64,000 nucleotides of DNA from Pseudonocardia halophobica (GCF_027922425.1 NZ_BSFQ01000001.1:62001-126000), one strand, 5' to 3'; positions 16,551 to 27,919 are shown, numbered from the stretch's first letter. The notes: generated from the letters alone by a model not told the origin. Numbers and translations are program-made.

Positions 16551-16592
16551 CAACTACACAGCTAGAACTGGCCAGTTTTGCCTGTCTAGTTG
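16551..16592. promoter_or_regulatory. Probable MarR operator
   Basis: AACTGGCCAGTT (16566-16577) is a perfect 12-bp palindrome. It is framed by CAACTA (16551-16556) and TAGTTG (16587-16592). The site is 14 bp before the MarR gene start and overlaps its expected promoter, which fits autorepression. Confidence 0.6.
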
Positions 16593-16598
16593 TACCGT
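16593..16598 (+). promoter_or_regulatory. Probable -10 element of the MarR-MFS operon
   Basis: TACCGT ends 7 nt before ATG 16606, matching the leaderless layout seen at other genes here. Confidence 0.35.
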
Positions 16599-16605
16599 CG
16601 CCGAC

Positions 16606-17045
16606 ATGGACGAGATCTCGGAGTCGGCACTGCGGGCGTCGCAGGACGTGCGGACCGTCGTCGGACGGCTGCGTCGCAGGCTGCGCGAGGTCGCGTCGGG
16701 CGAGGGCGCTGGGCTGACCCCGTCGCAGACGGCCGTGTTCACCCGGCTCGCCAAGGAGGGGGACTCGTCCGCGAGCGTGCTCGCCGCCGCCGAGGGCGTC
16801 CGGCCGCAGTCGATGGCCACGATCCTCGCCGCGCTCGACGGGCACGGGCTCATCGAGCGCCGCCCCGACCCGGAGGACGGGCGCCGGCAGCTGATCACGC
16901 TGTCGGCCGCGGGGCGCGAGCGCGCGGCCGGCGACCGGGCGGCGCGCGGCGAATGGCTCGCCCGGCGCCTGCAGGAGGACTTCACGGAGGGGGAGCGACA
17001 GACGCTGATCGAGGCGGCTGCCCTGCTCGAGAGGCTGGTGGAACG

Positions 17046-17049
<4 letters not shown>
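16606..17049 (+). CDS. MarR-family transcriptional regulator
   Basis: This 147-residue winged-helix regulator has LTPSQTAVFTRLAKEG, the recognition-helix region SVLAAAEGVRPQSMATILAAL, and the wing motif RRPDPEDGRRQLITLSAAG typical of MarR proteins. MarR proteins usually repress themselves and a neighbouring transporter until a small ligand binds. Its stop overlaps the start of the MFS exporter gene by 4 nt (GTGA), so the two are translationally coupled. The palindrome just upstream is the likely operator. The ligand is unknown. Confidence 0.92.
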
Positions 17050-19678
<2,629 letters not shown>

Positions 19679-20566
19679 TCAGCGCACGGCCACGAGGTGC
19701 CTGCTCAGGTTGCGGACGCCGCTGTGCTGCTTGTGCCGCACGGCCTTCGGCAGCAGGGTGGCCGCGTTCAGGCGCGACGACAGGTGAAGCCGGGCGACCC
19801 CGGCCGCCCGGTTCCAGCCGCGCTCCCGCATCTCCGCCGCCGTCTGCAGGAAGAACCGGCGTTCCTCGTCGAACCGCGTGCCCTCGAGGGCACGCCACGA
19901 CGAGTCGCTGGCGCAGTGGCGCCGGTAGCGGAAGCAGACCGTGTCGTCGACGACGAGCGAACCGCCGGCCGTGACCACGTCCAGCACGAGGGCGAGGTCC
20001 TGCACGACGTCGAGCCCGGGACGGAACCCGCCGGGCGGCAGCGCGTCGGCCCGCCAGCACAGCGACGGGAAGTACAGCCAGTCACCGCGCAGCAGGCTCA
20101 CCGCGAGCTGCTCGCCCTGCAGCTCCCGCAGGCCGGTACCCCGAGGGGCGTACCAGCGCTTCGCCCGGTCGACGAGCGGACGGGACGGCACGCCGTGCTC
20201 GTCGATGACCTCCACACCCGGCTGGACGATCGCCGCGTCCGGATGGGCGGCGAGCGCGCGACGGACGGAGTCGAGATAGTTCGGCAGCATCACGTCGTCC
20301 GCGCCCATGACCACGAAATGCGGGTGCCCGACGAATTCCAGGCACCGGCGGTAGTTTCCGTTGGCGCCGAGATTCCGCTCGTTGCGGTGGTAACGCACGC
20401 GCGGGTCCTCGACGGCGGCGAACCATTCGCGGACGGCAGGATCCGGATAACCGTCGTCGACGACCGTCAGCAGCCAGTCGGGGTCGTCCTGCCCGAGCAC
20501 GCTCTCGACCGCCGTCTTCATCAGCGCGACGTCGCCGTAGTAGGGCAACAGGATGTCGACGGTCAT
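19679..20566 (-). CDS. Family 2 glycosyltransferase
   Basis: The 295-residue protein has a GT-A fold: MTVDILLPYYGDVALMKTAV, VVDDGYPDP, NLGANGNYRRCLE, and VVMGADDVMLPNYLD as the metal-binding DxD region. FRYRRH and a basic C-terminus follow. ATG 20566 has GGAGG 5 nt upstream. It lies just upstream of glf and diverges from a membrane-protein gene, in a region of surface-glycan genes. It lacks the features of GlfT1 (galactan-priming enzyme), so I do not assign that role. Donor and acceptor are unknown. Confidence 0.85.
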   Translation of the reverse strand: MTVDILLPYYGDVALMKTAVESVLGQDDPDWLLTVVDDGYPDPAVREWFAAVEDPRVRYHRNERNLGANGNYRRCLEFVGHPHFVVMGADDVMLPNYLDSVRRALAAHPDAAIVQPGVEVIDEHGVPSRPLVDRAKRWYAPRGTGLRELQGEQLAVSLLRGDWLYFPSLCWRADALPPGGFRPGLDVVQDLALVLDVVTAGGSLVVDDTVCFRYRRHCASDSSWRALEGTRFDEERRFFLQTAAEMRERGWNRAAGVARLHLSSRLNAATLLPKAVRHKQHSGVRNLSRHLVAVR

Positions 20567-20763
20567 CGTCGCCTCCGCTCCGAGTCGTGGGCCTCGGATC
20601 GTGGCGGAGCCCTTCCGGACGAACGCGCAAACCCGCCGGATCGCTTCGCGGAAACACCCGAACGCGTCACGCCGGCGGCCCGGAGCGATCTCGACCGCTC
20701 ATTACTCTGATCGTCCCCGCGACGAATCACCTGTGGTGTCCCACGGCTGCACTGGAGCAGTTC

Positions 20764-22692
20764 ATGTCGTTGCACGCGATCCTCCCGCTCGTGGCGCTGG
20801 CGCTCGTCCCCGGACTGGTTCTGGGCGCGGCGCTCGGTCTCCGGGGCTGGGTCCTCGTCGGGGCCGCCCCCGTCCTGACCTTCGGCGTCGTCGGGATCGC
20901 CGGCCCGCTGGTGCCCGCCCTCGGTCTGCGCTGGTCGCCCGTCACCTTCGTCGGCGCCGTACTCGTGCTCGCCGCCGTCGGGCTCGGGGCCCGCCTCGGG
21001 CTGGCGCAGGTCGTGCGGAGCGACCCGCCGGCCGCCGAGGAACGGCCGTTCTGGGGCCCGCACCAGCACCTCGGCGTCGCGGCCGGTCTCGTCGTCGCGA
21101 CCGGGACCGGGCTGTGGATCGGCTGGAACGCCACGCAGGGGCTCACGGCGATGCCGCAGTGGTGGGACGCCTTCTGGCACATGAACGCCGTGCAGTTCAT
21201 CCGGGAGACGGGCGCGTCGGGTCCGGGTGCCCTGCAGGCGCTCAACAACCCGTCGACGACGAACTTCTTTTACCCGAACGGCTTCCACGTCCTCGCCGCC
21301 ACGCTGTCGATGCTCACCGGCATCGGCCCCGTCGCCGCGATCGACGCCACGGTGACCGTCCTCGGCGGCGCCTTCGCGCTCGGCACCGCCGCCCTCGTCC
21401 GGGCCTGCGGCGGCCGCGCCGCGGTCGCCGCCGCAGCGGCGCTGCTGAGCTGCGCGTTCACCGGCTTCCCGTACGACGTGGTCGCCTGGGGTCCGCTGTT
21501 CCCCTACGCGACCGGCCTGGCCATGATCCCGGCGCTGCTCGCCCTCGTGGCCACGCTCCTGCGGCGCCGCAGCGGCAACCCGGTGGGCGTGCCGGCGGCC
21601 ACCGCCGTCGGCGCCCTGGGGGTCCTCGCGCTCCACCCGAGCGTCCTGATCGCCGCGCTGGTCTTCGCCGCCGCCCTCCTGGTCCAGGAGTCCCTGCGGC
21701 GGGGGCCGCGGGCCGGCGACCTGGGCGCGTCGGCCGTCGTCGGCCTGATCGCGCTGGTGCTCGGCCTGCCGTTCGTCCGCGCCGCCCTCGGCGCCACCGA
21801 GGGCACCGCCGTCGACTGGGCCGCGACCGTGACCCCGTCCGACGCGATCGGCGCGGTCCTCACCTTCGGACACGGGCAGGCCCACCCGCAGTACTGGCTG
21901 GCCGGACTGTGCCTGGTCGCGCTCCTGCGCCGCCGTGCGGTCCGACCGATGGCCTGGTTCGTCGTGTCGGGTGCGGTGTTCGCCGGGCTGTTCGTGCTCG
22001 CCGCCTCCTACGAGGGCTCGCTCGTCGCGACACTGACCCGGCCGTGGTGGAACGACCGCTGGAGGTTCGCCGCGCTCTGGTCCCTCGCGGCGGTGCTGCC
22101 GGCGGCTGCCGGCCTGGTGACGCTGTCGGACCTCCTCACCCGCGTCGTCCGGCGCCTCCGGGTCTTCCGGGGCCCACGGGTCGCGCTCGCCTCCTCGGTC
22201 TCGCTGGCCGTCGTGGCCGGTCTGGTCGTCGTCGGCACGGAAGGGCTGTACCACGGGCGGAACGAGGCGCGGCTCGCCAACGCCTATCTCGCCGACCGGT
22301 CCGTCGGCCCGGACGAGCGGCGCGTCTACGACTACCTGGCCCGGCTCGTGCCGCCCGGTCAGCCCGTGATGAACGACCCCTTCGACGGGTCCGCCGCGAT
22401 GTGGGCGCTGTCCGGGGTCCGGCCGCTCTTCGCGTCGCCGACGATCGAGCCGCAGGAGCTCGTGGAGATGGACCCCGACCGCCGCATCCTGTGGACCTCC
22501 TTCCGGGACATCGGGCGGAACCCCTCGGTCCGGGCGGCGGCCGACCGGCTGGGCGTGCACTACGTGGTGCTGGGCGAGGGCTTCATCGCCGGGGAGGAGC
22601 ACGTCCTGGGCCTCCGCCGGCTCGCCGGCTCCCCCGGGCTCGTCCTCGTGCACGTCGACGGCGACGCCCGCGTCTACCGCATCGAGCCGTGA
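20764..22692 (+). CDS. Large polytopic membrane protein (DUF6541-like)
   Basis: The 642-residue protein has about a dozen hydrophobic helices. Conserved-looking stretches face the outside, for example TAMPQWWDAFWHMNAVQFI, YPNGFHVLAATL and RPWWNDRWRFAALW. The soluble C-terminal part contains NDPFDGSAAMWALSGVRPLF. This layout resembles actinobacterial DUF6541 proteins, which look like GT-C sugar transferases, although I cannot confirm the family without a search. ATG 20764 has GGAG 6 nt upstream. It overlaps the next gene by 4 nt, and the pair forms an operon with a flippase-like protein. A role in lipid-linked glycan assembly is an inference. Confidence 0.75.
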   Translation: MSLHAILPLVALALVPGLVLGAALGLRGWVLVGAAPVLTFGVVGIAGPLVPALGLRWSPVTFVGAVLVLAAVGLGARLGLAQVVRSDPPAAEERPFWGPHQHLGVAAGLVVATGTGLWIGWNATQGLTAMPQWWDAFWHMNAVQFIRETGASGPGALQALNNPSTTNFFYPNGFHVLAATLSMLTGIGPVAAIDATVTVLGGAFALGTAALVRACGGRAAVAAAAALLSCAFTGFPYDVVAWGPLFPYATGLAMIPALLALVATLLRRRSGNPVGVPAATAVGALGVLALHPSVLIAALVFAAALLVQESLRRGPRAGDLGASAVVGLIALVLGLPFVRAALGATEGTAVDWAATVTPSDAIGAVLTFGHGQAHPQYWLAGLCLVALLRRRAVRPMAWFVVSGAVFAGLFVLAASYEGSLVATLTRPWWNDRWRFAALWSLAAVLPAAAGLVTLSDLLTRVVRRLRVFRGPRVALASSVSLAVVAGLVVVGTEGLYHGRNEARLANAYLADRSVGPDERRVYDYLARLVPPGQPVMNDPFDGSAAMWALSGVRPLFASPTIEPQELVEMDPDRRILWTSFRDIGRNPSVRAAADRLGVHYVVLGEGFIAGEEHVLGLRRLAGSPGLVLVHVDGDARVYRIEP

Positions 22693-23966
22693 CGGCCACG
22701 TCGGTCCGCGCCGGCGGCCCCGTCGGCGCGCTGACCGTGGCCGGCGGTCTCCTGGTGCTGGGGGCCTCGTCGTTCCTGGTGCTCGGGATGGCGGGGCACG
22801 CCCTCGAGCCCGGCGCCTACTCCGCCGTCGCCTCCCTCTACCTGCTGGTGGCGATCGTCGGGCCCGGTGCGTTCAGCGCGGTCGAGCAGGAGACCAACCG
22901 CGAGGCGTCAGGGCTCCGGGCGGCGGGGAACCGGGACGAGCCGGTCGTCCGCGCCGGTCTGCTCGCCGCCCTGCGGCTCGCCGCGCTCGTCGGCGGCCTG
23001 GCCGTGGCCGCGGGTCCGCTGGTCGTGCCGCGGATGCTCGGCGGCTCGTGGGCGCTGCTCGGCTGCCTCCTGCTCGCGGTCGCGGGCTCGGCAGGCCTCG
23101 CCGCCGTCCGCGGTGTCCTCGCCGCCCGGGACCGGCGCAGCTGGTACGGGCTGAGCCTGGCGGTCGAGGGAGGCAGCCGCATCGCCGGGTGCGGGGCGGT
23201 CGCGGCGATTGGTGCGACGCATCCCGCCGCGTTCGGTCTGGCCTTCGCCGCGGGTGCCGGCGTGGCTTTCCTGGTGTGCCTGCCGGGGCTCCGGTCCCCC
23301 ACGCACGACGGCCCGGCGGCGGGGGTCGACGTCGGTGCGATGACCCGGTCGGCGGGCCTGCTCGCGCTCGGCAGCGCGGTGACCTTCGTGCTCGCGAACG
23401 CGGCGCCGCTCGTGCTGGTCGCGCGGCTGACCGACCGGCCGGAGCTCGCGGCCTCCTACGTCTCGCTCTTCGTCCTCGCCCGCACCCCGCTCTTCGTCTT
23501 CGCCCCCGTGCAGTCCTTCCTGCTGCCGGGCCTGACGACGGCGGCCGAGCACGGCGACACCGAGGCGTTCGGGCGACGCCTGCGGCACCTCCTGGTCGCG
23601 ATCTGCGCGGCGGGCGTCGTCGGGACGGCGGGCGCGGCGGTGGTCGGGCCGTGGGCGGCTCGGGTCCTCATGGGCGCCCCGCTCGACCTCCCGGCCACCG
23701 CCGCCGCGTTCCTCGGGCTGGGCACCGCCGGGATGCTGGCGGCACAGCTCCTGCAACCCGCCCTCGTCGCGACGGGCGCGCACCGGGCCGCCACGGGCGC
23801 CTGGATCGTCGGCGGGTGCGTGTTCGGCGCCCTGCTCGCGCTCCCCCTCGACCCCGTCGCCGGCGCCGTCGCCGCGCAGGTCGTGGGCCCGGTCGTCGTC
23901 GGCGTCGCCATGCTGCTCGCCCTGCGCTCCACGCGCCGGTCCCGAGCTGGTCGGAGGTCCGTCTAG
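22689..23966 (+). CDS. Polysaccharide flippase-like membrane protein (Wzx/MVF type)
   Basis: The 425-residue protein has 12 or so hydrophobic segments and few charges, as in the MATE/MVF/Wzx exporter superfamily that flips lipid-linked glycans. Visible segments include FLVLGMAGHALEPGAYSAVA, AFSAVEQETNREASG and FVFAPVQSFLLPGLTTAAEHG; a loop Pro-Gly-Leu-Thr-like motif of this kind is common in the family. GTG 22689 overlaps the upstream stop by 4 nt (GTGA). It ends in front of a strong hairpin. The cargo is unknown; neighbouring glycosyltransferases suggest a surface polymer. Confidence 0.75.
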   Translation: MTATSVRAGGPVGALTVAGGLLVLGASSFLVLGMAGHALEPGAYSAVASLYLLVAIVGPGAFSAVEQETNREASGLRAAGNRDEPVVRAGLLAALRLAALVGGLAVAAGPLVVPRMLGGSWALLGCLLLAVAGSAGLAAVRGVLAARDRRSWYGLSLAVEGGSRIAGCGAVAAIGATHPAAFGLAFAAGAGVAFLVCLPGLRSPTHDGPAAGVDVGAMTRSAGLLALGSAVTFVLANAAPLVLVARLTDRPELAASYVSLFVLARTPLFVFAPVQSFLLPGLTTAAEHGDTEAFGRRLRHLLVAICAAGVVGTAGAAVVGPWAARVLMGAPLDLPATAAAFLGLGTAGMLAAQLLQPALVATGAHRAATGAWIVGGCVFGALLALPLDPVAGAVAAQVVGPVVVGVAMLLALRSTRRSRAGRRSV

Positions 23967-23983
23967 GAGCTCGGAACGAGCTC
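23967..23983. terminator. Bidirectional terminator hairpin
   Basis: GAGCTCG-GAA-CGAGCTC, a perfect 7-bp stem with a 3-nt loop, fills the 24-bp gap between two converging stop codons. It has no T-tract. Confidence 0.6.
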
Positions 23984-23990
23984 GGGATCC

Positions 23991-24371
23991 TCAGGCGGAG
24001 GGGCGCTCCGCCGGGGCGGCCGCCTCCTCGAGCGCCTGCACCCGTAGCCGCAGGGCCCCGGTCTCCTCGGCCAGCGTGCGGCTCTGCTCCTCCAGCAGCC
24101 CGATCTCCCGGGAGAGCTGCAGGGAGACCGCGAACAGCACCACCAGGGAGCCGAAGAACAGGAGGTTGCTCGGCGTCCGGATCCCCAGCAGGCCCGCGAT
24201 CCCCACCAGCACCTCGGGGAAGACGGCGACGACGAGGGTGCCCAGAGAGATCAGCACCCAGATCACGGCGTACTTCTCCCGCAGCCGCCGGCGCCGCAGC
24301 AGCTCGACCACGAGGCCGAGCGCCACGAGCGCGACGACGACGGAGACGACGGTCAGGCGAAGGCTGGGCAC
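23991..24371 (-). CDS. DUF2304 family membrane protein
   Basis: The 126-residue protein has two or three helices (TVVSVVVALVALGLVVELL, YAVIWVLISLGTLVVAVF, LLFFGSLVVLFAVSLQL), a basic RRRRLREKYAVIW loop and a C-terminal coiled coil (LSREIGLLEEQSRTLAEETGALRL). This is the DUF2304 pattern. DUF2304 genes commonly follow a polyprenol-phosphate glycosyltransferase, exactly as here. Its GTG start lies 19 nt inside the preceding gene, implying translational coupling. It is probably a membrane partner of that enzyme; the biochemical role is unknown. Confidence 0.8.
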   Translation of the reverse strand: MPSLRLTVVSVVVALVALGLVVELLRRRRLREKYAVIWVLISLGTLVVAVFPEVLVGIAGLLGIRTPSNLLFFGSLVVLFAVSLQLSREIGLLEEQSRTLAEETGALRLRVQALEEAAAPAERPSA

Positions 24372-25135
24372 GGCTGCGCGCTCCCGGTGCGGCGGCGGGC
24401 GAGGGCGAGCCCGACCGCCGAGACGACGCGGAGCAGGTAGACGGCCGAGCGCAGCGGGTTGGTGCTGGCCGTGCCCGTCTCCCGGGGCCGCATCGCGACC
24501 GGGACCTGGCGGATGCGCAGGCCGGCACGGTGGGCGATGACCAGCGCCTCCACCGTGTCGCCGAGGTACTCCTCGGGGTACTGCTCGGCGAACAGGGCGA
24601 CCGCGCGGCCGCGCACGAGCCGGAAGCCCGAGGTCGGGTCGGTGATACGGGTGTCGGCGATCCGGCTGAGCACCGCGCCGAGCAGGCGCATCGCCCACCG
24701 CCGCGGACCCCTGACCTCGTAGTCCCCGCGTCCGGCGAAGCGCGCCCCGATCACGATCTCGGCGTCCGTGACGGCCGCGAGGTCGGCGATGTCCCGGGGG
24801 TCGTGCTGCCCGTCGGCGTCGACCTGCACGACGGCCTCGTACCCGTTCTCGTGCGCCCACCGGTACGCGGCCCGCATCGCACCGCCCACCCCGAGGTTGA
24901 ACGGCAGCTTCAGCACCGCGGCGCCGGCCTGTGCGGCGCGCCTTCCGGTGAGGTCGGTCGAGCCGTCGTCGACGACGAGCACGCGGGCCGCGGGGCACGC
25001 GGCGCGGACCTCGCCGATCACCCGGGCCACCGAGTCCTGCTCGTTGAGGGCGGGCATGACCACCAGCAGCCCGGCCCCCAGCGCCGAAGGCGGCGGGAAG
25101 TCGAGCGGCAGTTGGTCGAGATGGACAGCCGACAT
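24353..25135 (-). CDS. Polyprenol-phosphate glycosyltransferase-like GT2
   Basis: The 260-residue protein resembles dolichol-phosphate mannose synthases: VVMPALNEQDSVARVIGEV, VLVVDDGSTDLTG, PFNLGVGGAMRAAYRWA, VVQVDADGQHDP with the DxD, IGARF, DPTSGFRLVRG and GDTVEAL. These enzymes load a single sugar from a nucleotide donor onto polyprenyl phosphate at the cytoplasmic membrane face. ATG 25135 is chosen because the domain starts just after it; the open frame further upstream is not protein-like. It is coupled to a DUF2304 gene downstream. The sugar is not known. Confidence 0.88.
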   Translation of the reverse strand: MSAVHLDQLPLDFPPPSALGAGLLVVMPALNEQDSVARVIGEVRAACPAARVLVVDDGSTDLTGRRAAQAGAAVLKLPFNLGVGGAMRAAYRWAHENGYEAVVQVDADGQHDPRDIADLAAVTDAEIVIGARFAGRGDYEVRGPRRWAMRLLGAVLSRIADTRITDPTSGFRLVRGRAVALFAEQYPEEYLGDTVEALVIAHRAGLRIRQVPVAMRPRETGTASTNPLRSAVYLLRVVSAVGLALARRRTGSAQPCPAFA

Positions 25136-25338
25136 CAGTGCGCCTTTGCTCCTGCGGGTACACGCGGTCCCCGAATCCGACGTGTGCGAACCGAATTCGG
25201 GAAATCGCGGAGTGCGCGGCGCGTACCGGCTGAGCTGCGACGACCCCGGATCCTCGAACCCGATTCCGTCGGCGACGATAACCAGCGTGATACAGAACAC
25301 CCGCCCGGACACGACGTCCCGGACGGGTGAAAGGGATC

Positions 25339-25352
25339 GGGGCGGCCGCCCC
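25339..25352 (-). terminator. Probable terminator after ubiA
   Basis: GGGGCGGCCGCCCC is a perfect 14-bp palindrome a few bases after the ubiA stop. A second imperfect stem (25298-25327) lies just beyond it. Confidence 0.45.
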
Positions 25353-25358
25353 GGCGGC

Positions 25359-26279
25359 TCAGAGATAGACCGCCAGCGTCAGCATCGCGACCCACGCGAT
25401 CGCGAGGACCTGCAGGACCCGGTCGCCGAGGGCGATCTCCTCGGGCTCGCCGCCGTCGCCGTTGTCGACGTCGACCGAGTATCGCAGCACCGCGACGACG
25501 AACGGGACGATGGAGATCACCGACCACACCGAGTTGTGGTGCGCCTCGCGGATCTCGAAGGCCCACAGCCCGTAGGTCATGATCAGCACCGTGGCCGACA
25601 GCGCCCACACGAACCGCAGGTAGGACGGGGAGTAGGACTCCAGCGACTTGCGGATCTTCGCGCCGGTGCGCTCGGCGAGCATCATCTCGGCGTAGCGCTT
25701 GCCGGAGACCATGAACAGCGAGCCGAACCCGGCGGCGAGCAGGAACCACTGCGACAGCGGGATGGCCGCGGCGACACCGCCCGCGATGGCGCGCATCAGG
25801 AAGCCGGAGGCGACGATGCAGATGTCGAGCACCGGCTGGTGCTTGAGCCAGAAGCAGTAGGCCAGCTGCACGCCGACGTAGACGCCCAGCACGATCAGCA
25901 GCTGCACCGAGGCCAGCAGCGACAGCGCGATCGCCGCGGCGAAGGCCACCGCCGCGACGCCGTAGGCCACCGGGACCGGGACGATGCCGGCCGCGACGGG
26001 TCGGTTGCGCTTGGTCGGGTGGGCGCGGTCGGCCTCGACGTCCTTGGCGTCGTTGACCAGGTAGACGCCGGACGCGGCCAGCGAGAACGCCACGAAGGCG
26101 ATGGCGAGCTTGACCGCCACGGCGCCCTGGAACAGGTCGCCCGAGGCGAACGGGGCGGCCAGCACCAGGACGTTCTTGACCCACTGGCGCGGGCGCATCG
26201 TCTTGACGACGCCGGCCGCCAGACCGATCGGGGTCCGCTGCGGGGCCTCCATCGTCGGGGGTACGTCCGTGCTCGTCAT
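25359..26279 (-). CDS. ubiA: Decaprenyl-phosphate phosphoribosyltransferase (UbiA family)
   Basis: This membrane enzyme (M. tuberculosis Rv3806c) transfers 5-phosphoribose from PRPP to decaprenyl phosphate, the first committed step to the arabinose donor DPA. The 306-residue protein has MRPRQWVKNVLVLAAPFASG, the Asp-rich motif VNDAKDVEADRAHPTKRNRP (Asn76, Asp77, Asp80, Asp84), SGKRYAEM as the second substrate motif, and eight or nine helices. ATG 26279 shares its A with the stop of the PAP2 gene in front (TGATG), so translation is coupled. The pair keeps the order PAP2-ubiA known from mycobacteria, but aftB, which follows there, is 18 kb away here. Confidence 0.96.
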   Translation of the reverse strand: MTSTDVPPTMEAPQRTPIGLAAGVVKTMRPRQWVKNVLVLAAPFASGDLFQGAVAVKLAIAFVAFSLAASGVYLVNDAKDVEADRAHPTKRNRPVAAGIVPVPVAYGVAAVAFAAAIALSLLASVQLLIVLGVYVGVQLAYCFWLKHQPVLDICIVASGFLMRAIAGGVAAAIPLSQWFLLAAGFGSLFMVSGKRYAEMMLAERTGAKIRKSLESYSPSYLRFVWALSATVLIMTYGLWAFEIREAHHNSVWSVISIVPFVVAVLRYSVDVDNGDGGEPEEIALGDRVLQVLAIAWVAMLTLAVYL

Positions 26280-26890
26280 CAGCGCTTCTTCCTGTGGATC
26301 AGGCGCGGGATCACGCGCCGGGCGGCGAGGGCGACGCCGGCGCCGAGCGCCGAACCCGTCGCCACGTCGGTCGGGTAGTGCACGCCCAGGACCAGCCGGG
26401 ACAGTGCCATCACGGGCACGACGGCCAGCGGCGCGGCGGACCGCAGCAGCCCGCCGTAGAGCACGGCGGCGGCGGTGGTCGAGGTGGCGTGCGAGGAGGG
26501 GAAGGACAGCCGGCTCGGGGTGCCCACGAGCACCTCGACCGACGGGTGTTCGGGACGGGGCCGGCGCACGACGCGCTTGACCCCGATGGAGGCCCCGTGG
26601 GCGAAGGCAACGGCCGCGGCGGACCAGAGCCACTCGGCGCGCCGGCGGCGGTCGACGGCCGCACCGACGAGACCCAGCGCGAGCCAGCCGCCGGCGTGCT
26701 CGCCGAAGTGCGACATGCCCCGGGCCGCCGAGACCGTCCGCGGCCGGGCGATCCCGCGCTGGACGGCGGCCAGGACCTGCAGCTCGGGCGAGGCCGGTGC
26801 CACATCGGGCTCGAACGGCGCAACGGGGGGTACGGCGGGGACCGTGGGTGCGTCCGGCACGGCCGGTACGTCGAGCGACCGGTCGGTCAC
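26279..26890 (-). CDS. PAP2 phosphatase, decaprenylphosphoryl-5-phosphoribose phosphatase-like
   Basis: The 203-residue membrane protein has the three PAP2 signatures: KRVVRRPRP (Lys105 to Pro113), PSSH (131-134) and SRLVLGVHYPTD with His171 and Asp175. Its position before ubiA matches Rv3807c, proposed to remove the 5-phosphate from decaprenyl-phosphoryl-phosphoribose. The N-terminal 35 residues are Pro/Val-rich and poorly conserved-looking. GTG 26890 has GAGGAGG 7 nt upstream. The promoter is probably the TAGCAT at 26964-26959. Confidence 0.9.
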   Translation of the reverse strand: MTDRSLDVPAVPDAPTVPAVPPVAPFEPDVAPASPELQVLAAVQRGIARPRTVSAARGMSHFGEHAGGWLALGLVGAAVDRRRRAEWLWSAAAVAFAHGASIGVKRVVRRPRPEHPSVEVLVGTPSRLSFPSSHATSTTAAAVLYGGLLRSAAPLAVVPVMALSRLVLGVHYPTDVATGSALGAGVALAARRVIPRLIHRKKR

Positions 26891-26958
26891 GGGCAGGCCT
26901 CCTCGCGCTCGCGGCGGGGTTTCCGCGGGCGCCGATCTGCGGGGTGTACGGCGCAGCC

Positions 26959-26964
26959 ATGCTA
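26959..26964 (-). promoter_or_regulatory. Candidate -10 element for the PAP2-ubiA operon
   Basis: TAGCAT reads leftward and would give a leader of about 60 nt containing the GAGGAGG ribosome site. No convincing -35 is seen. Confidence 0.3.
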
Positions 26965-26981
26965 CGCGTCAGCCCCCGGCT

Positions 26982-27002
26982 CCCCGGTCCGGCGTGCCGG
27001 GG
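26982..27002 (-). terminator. Hairpin after the HAD phosphatase gene
   Basis: CCCCGG and CCGGGG form a 6-bp GC-only stem with a 9-nt loop, 29 bp beyond the stop codon at 27031. The strength is uncertain. Confidence 0.3.
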
Positions 27003-27030
27003 CGGATCGTCCCCGCTGGTCAGCCCCGGG

Positions 27031-27855
27031 TCAGAACCACCGCTCGAGGACCAGCGCGACACCGTCGTCGACGTTGGTCGCGGTGGTCTCGTCCGCCGCC
27101 GCGACGACCTCCGGGTGCGCGTTGCCCATCGCCACCCCGTGCCCGGCCCACCGCAGCATCGCCAGGTCGTTGGGCATGTCGCCGAACGCGACGACCTCGT
27201 CCGCCCGGATGCCCGCGAACTCCGGCGTGCGCTCCATGAGGTCGAGCAGTCCGGTGGCCTTCGAGACGCCCGCCGGCGCCACCTCGATCAGCCCGCCCGG
27301 GTGCGAGAAGGTGATGTCGACGGTGTCGCCGACCAGCGGTTCCAGCGCGGCGGCCATGGCGTCGCTCGACATCCCCTTGGCTCGGACGAGCAGCTTCACC
27401 GCGGGGTGGGACAGCAGCCGGTCGCGCTCCTCGGTCGGGGGCCCGCCCCCCGGCCAGGCGTGCTCGTAGTCAGGTTCGGCGACGAACTGGGCCACCTGGT
27501 CGTCGAACGCGTGCTCGCCCACCCGCTCCACCCCGAGGGTGGCACCCGGCAGGGCCTCGGCGACGGCCAGCTCGAGCCGGGTGAGGTCCTCCGGGTGCAG
27601 GGGGCGGGAGCCGACGATCCGGTCGGCCTCGACGTCGTAGAGCACCGCGCCGTTGGCGCAGACCGCGTACCGGACCACGCCGAGCTGCGTCGCCACGGGC
27701 GGGATCCAGCGCGGCGGGCGCCCGGTCACCAGGACGAACGGGACACCGCGGGCGACCAGCCTGCCGACCACGGCCGCGGTGCGGGGGCTGACCTCGTGGT
27801 CCTCGCCGAGCAGGGTGCCGTCGACGTCCGTCGCCACGAGGCGTGGGGCCTCCAT
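27031..27855 (-). CDS. HAD-superfamily hydrolase, Cof type
   Basis: The 274-residue protein has the HAD nucleophile motif ATDVDGTLL (Asp10, Asp12), then VLVTGRPP (motif II), a lysine in GVSKATGLLDLM (motif III), and VAFGDMPNDLAML (motif IV). A C2B-type cap lies between residues 85 and 190. Such enzymes dephosphorylate sugar phosphates or nucleotides in the cytoplasm. M. tuberculosis Rv3813c, near the same wall genes, is the likely counterpart. The substrate is not known. Confidence 0.93.
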   Translation of the reverse strand: MEAPRLVATDVDGTLLGEDHEVSPRTAAVVGRLVARGVPFVLVTGRPPRWIPPVATQLGVVRYAVCANGAVLYDVEADRIVGSRPLHPEDLTRLELAVAEALPGATLGVERVGEHAFDDQVAQFVAEPDYEHAWPGGGPPTEERDRLLSHPAVKLLVRAKGMSSDAMAAALEPLVGDTVDITFSHPGGLIEVAPAGVSKATGLLDLMERTPEFAGIRADEVVAFGDMPNDLAMLRWAGHGVAMGNAHPEVVAAADETTATNVDDGVALVLERWF

Positions 27856-27919
27856 TGACTACACCATCCACCCGGACACGCCCCCAGCGTACGGGCAGCG
27901 GCCGACGCGATCTCCGGGA

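Noticed and set aside
19679..20566. Assignment of the GT2 gene beside glf as GlfT1
   Set aside because: It lacks the GlfT1 features I remember (VVVTHRRPDEL start, WLADDDG), so only a generic GT2 call is supported.
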